Both the position numbers and the translations under genes were made by a program. DNA of 64,000 bases. Source: Atherix ibis (Eukaryota; Arthropoda; Insecta; Diptera; Athericidae). The notes under the pieces were generated by a model. It did not search any database. It had not been told where the DNA came from and saw only the letters and a program-made list of their open reading frames with translations. Positions 63,261 to 64,000 of the stretch are shown one piece after another. Location: the NCBI GenBank assembly GCA_958298945.1, contig OY282610.1, positions 44,585,667 to 44,649,666 of the forward strand. The letters run 5' to 3'. Position 1 is the stretch's first letter; each line of letters begins with the position of its first letter.

Positions 63261-64000
63261 GAGAGGAAGGCTCATTGCTCAGCCCAAACTCAGGTAGAGC
63301 ATTAAGGCAGATAAATCTTTGCCAGTGAATTTAACATTTTAAAATGAAATAAGGCTCCTATTAGAAAAATGATACTTTAAGTTATCATTACGTGCCTATT
63401 TGCCAAATTAAAATGTATTATGCTTCTCATCTTACGTATGGAACAATACTGAACAACTTTTTGCAAAATTCTTATTACTTTTACAATTTCTTAAATGTTT
63501 AGAGAAATTAAAACAATTTAGATAATTCAAGAATGTCTGAAATCTGCAATTTTAAACCAGAGTCACACAATGAGAGAATATATAATGAATCAATGCCGTC
63601 TTTGGATGCTGTAATAACTCATCCACTGACCATATGCATATCCATAGTCTGTTATTACTCCAAAAGTATACGCAACGTTTTATTTTCCCATACACATTTA
63701 GTATTCTTGTTTTTCTTTATTAATTAAATTTTTATTTGTTTTTCTTTTGCATAGAATATTGACTATATATATTATACCATATATTCCACAATAATTTTTT
63801 GTACAATCATCTTAAAAGAATTCTTCTATTTTACCTTCATTACTATTAATATTATTTATATAAAGAAAAAAAGGTGGTATTTTTTTCATATAACAGAATT
63901 TTCTTAAAAACATTTATTATTATTGTAATTGAAGAAAAAAAATGGATTTAATTATTGCCATTTAACGAAAATCTATTACGTTAAAAAAAAAAGTTGATTA
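63261..64000. other. No gene recognised
   Basis: AT-rich; nothing supported up to the window edge. Confidence 0.6.

Overview
This is a 64-kb piece of a very AT-rich animal genome, most likely an insect and probably a fly or midge. The evidence is short AT-rich GT-AG introns, many Tc1/mariner relics, a jockey-like non-LTR retrotransposon family, tRNA-derived SINE-like repeats and Asn/Ser homopolymers in the one host protein. No bacterial, viral or organellar gene was seen.

The only host gene I can support is a class IX unconventional myosin (RhoGAP myosin, Myo9) on the + strand at 28477-46050. I joined 21 exons with consistent splice phases into 2409 codons plus stop. The order is RA-like N-terminus, motor with P-loop, switch I and switch II, a long basic/Asn-rich loop-2 insert, four IQ motifs, Ser/Asn-rich linker, C1 zinc finger, second C1 zinc finger, RhoGAP with arginine finger, low-complexity tail. 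The initiator exon was not found. Two extra exon-like segments, a stop-containing cassette in intron 11 (32027-32107) and a phase-0 45-nt exon at 50808-50852, suggest alternative isoforms.

The 28 kb upstream is a transposon graveyard. Three minus-strand copies of one jockey-like retrotransposon lie at about 2.85-3.8, 10.3-12.2 and 12.85-16.2 kb. The second is split by a deleted mariner-like element (10632-11466). The third is split by a damaged mariner (13111-about 14166) and by a complete mariner with intact transposase (14634-15927). A mariner at 7018-9133 holds foreign DNA. Another mariner relic (about 17794-19690) is split by an unclassified 1425-bp inverted-repeat element with a clean 8-bp target duplication (18041-19465), and a second copy of that element sits at 21559-22727. 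A further mariner copy lies at 24160-25366.

Downstream of the gene are microsatellites, four tRNA-like SINE pieces, a 420-bp tandem duplication carrying CTCF-like motifs, a mariner relic (55790-56874), a 1-kb tandem-repeat block that is the inverted copy of one at 16.8-17.8 kb, and an internally deleted piggyBac (61269-62358) inserted into a complex satellite. The gene therefore lies between inverted copies of one repeat about 40 kb apart.

All coordinates and alignments were read by eye; no search or alignment program was run.
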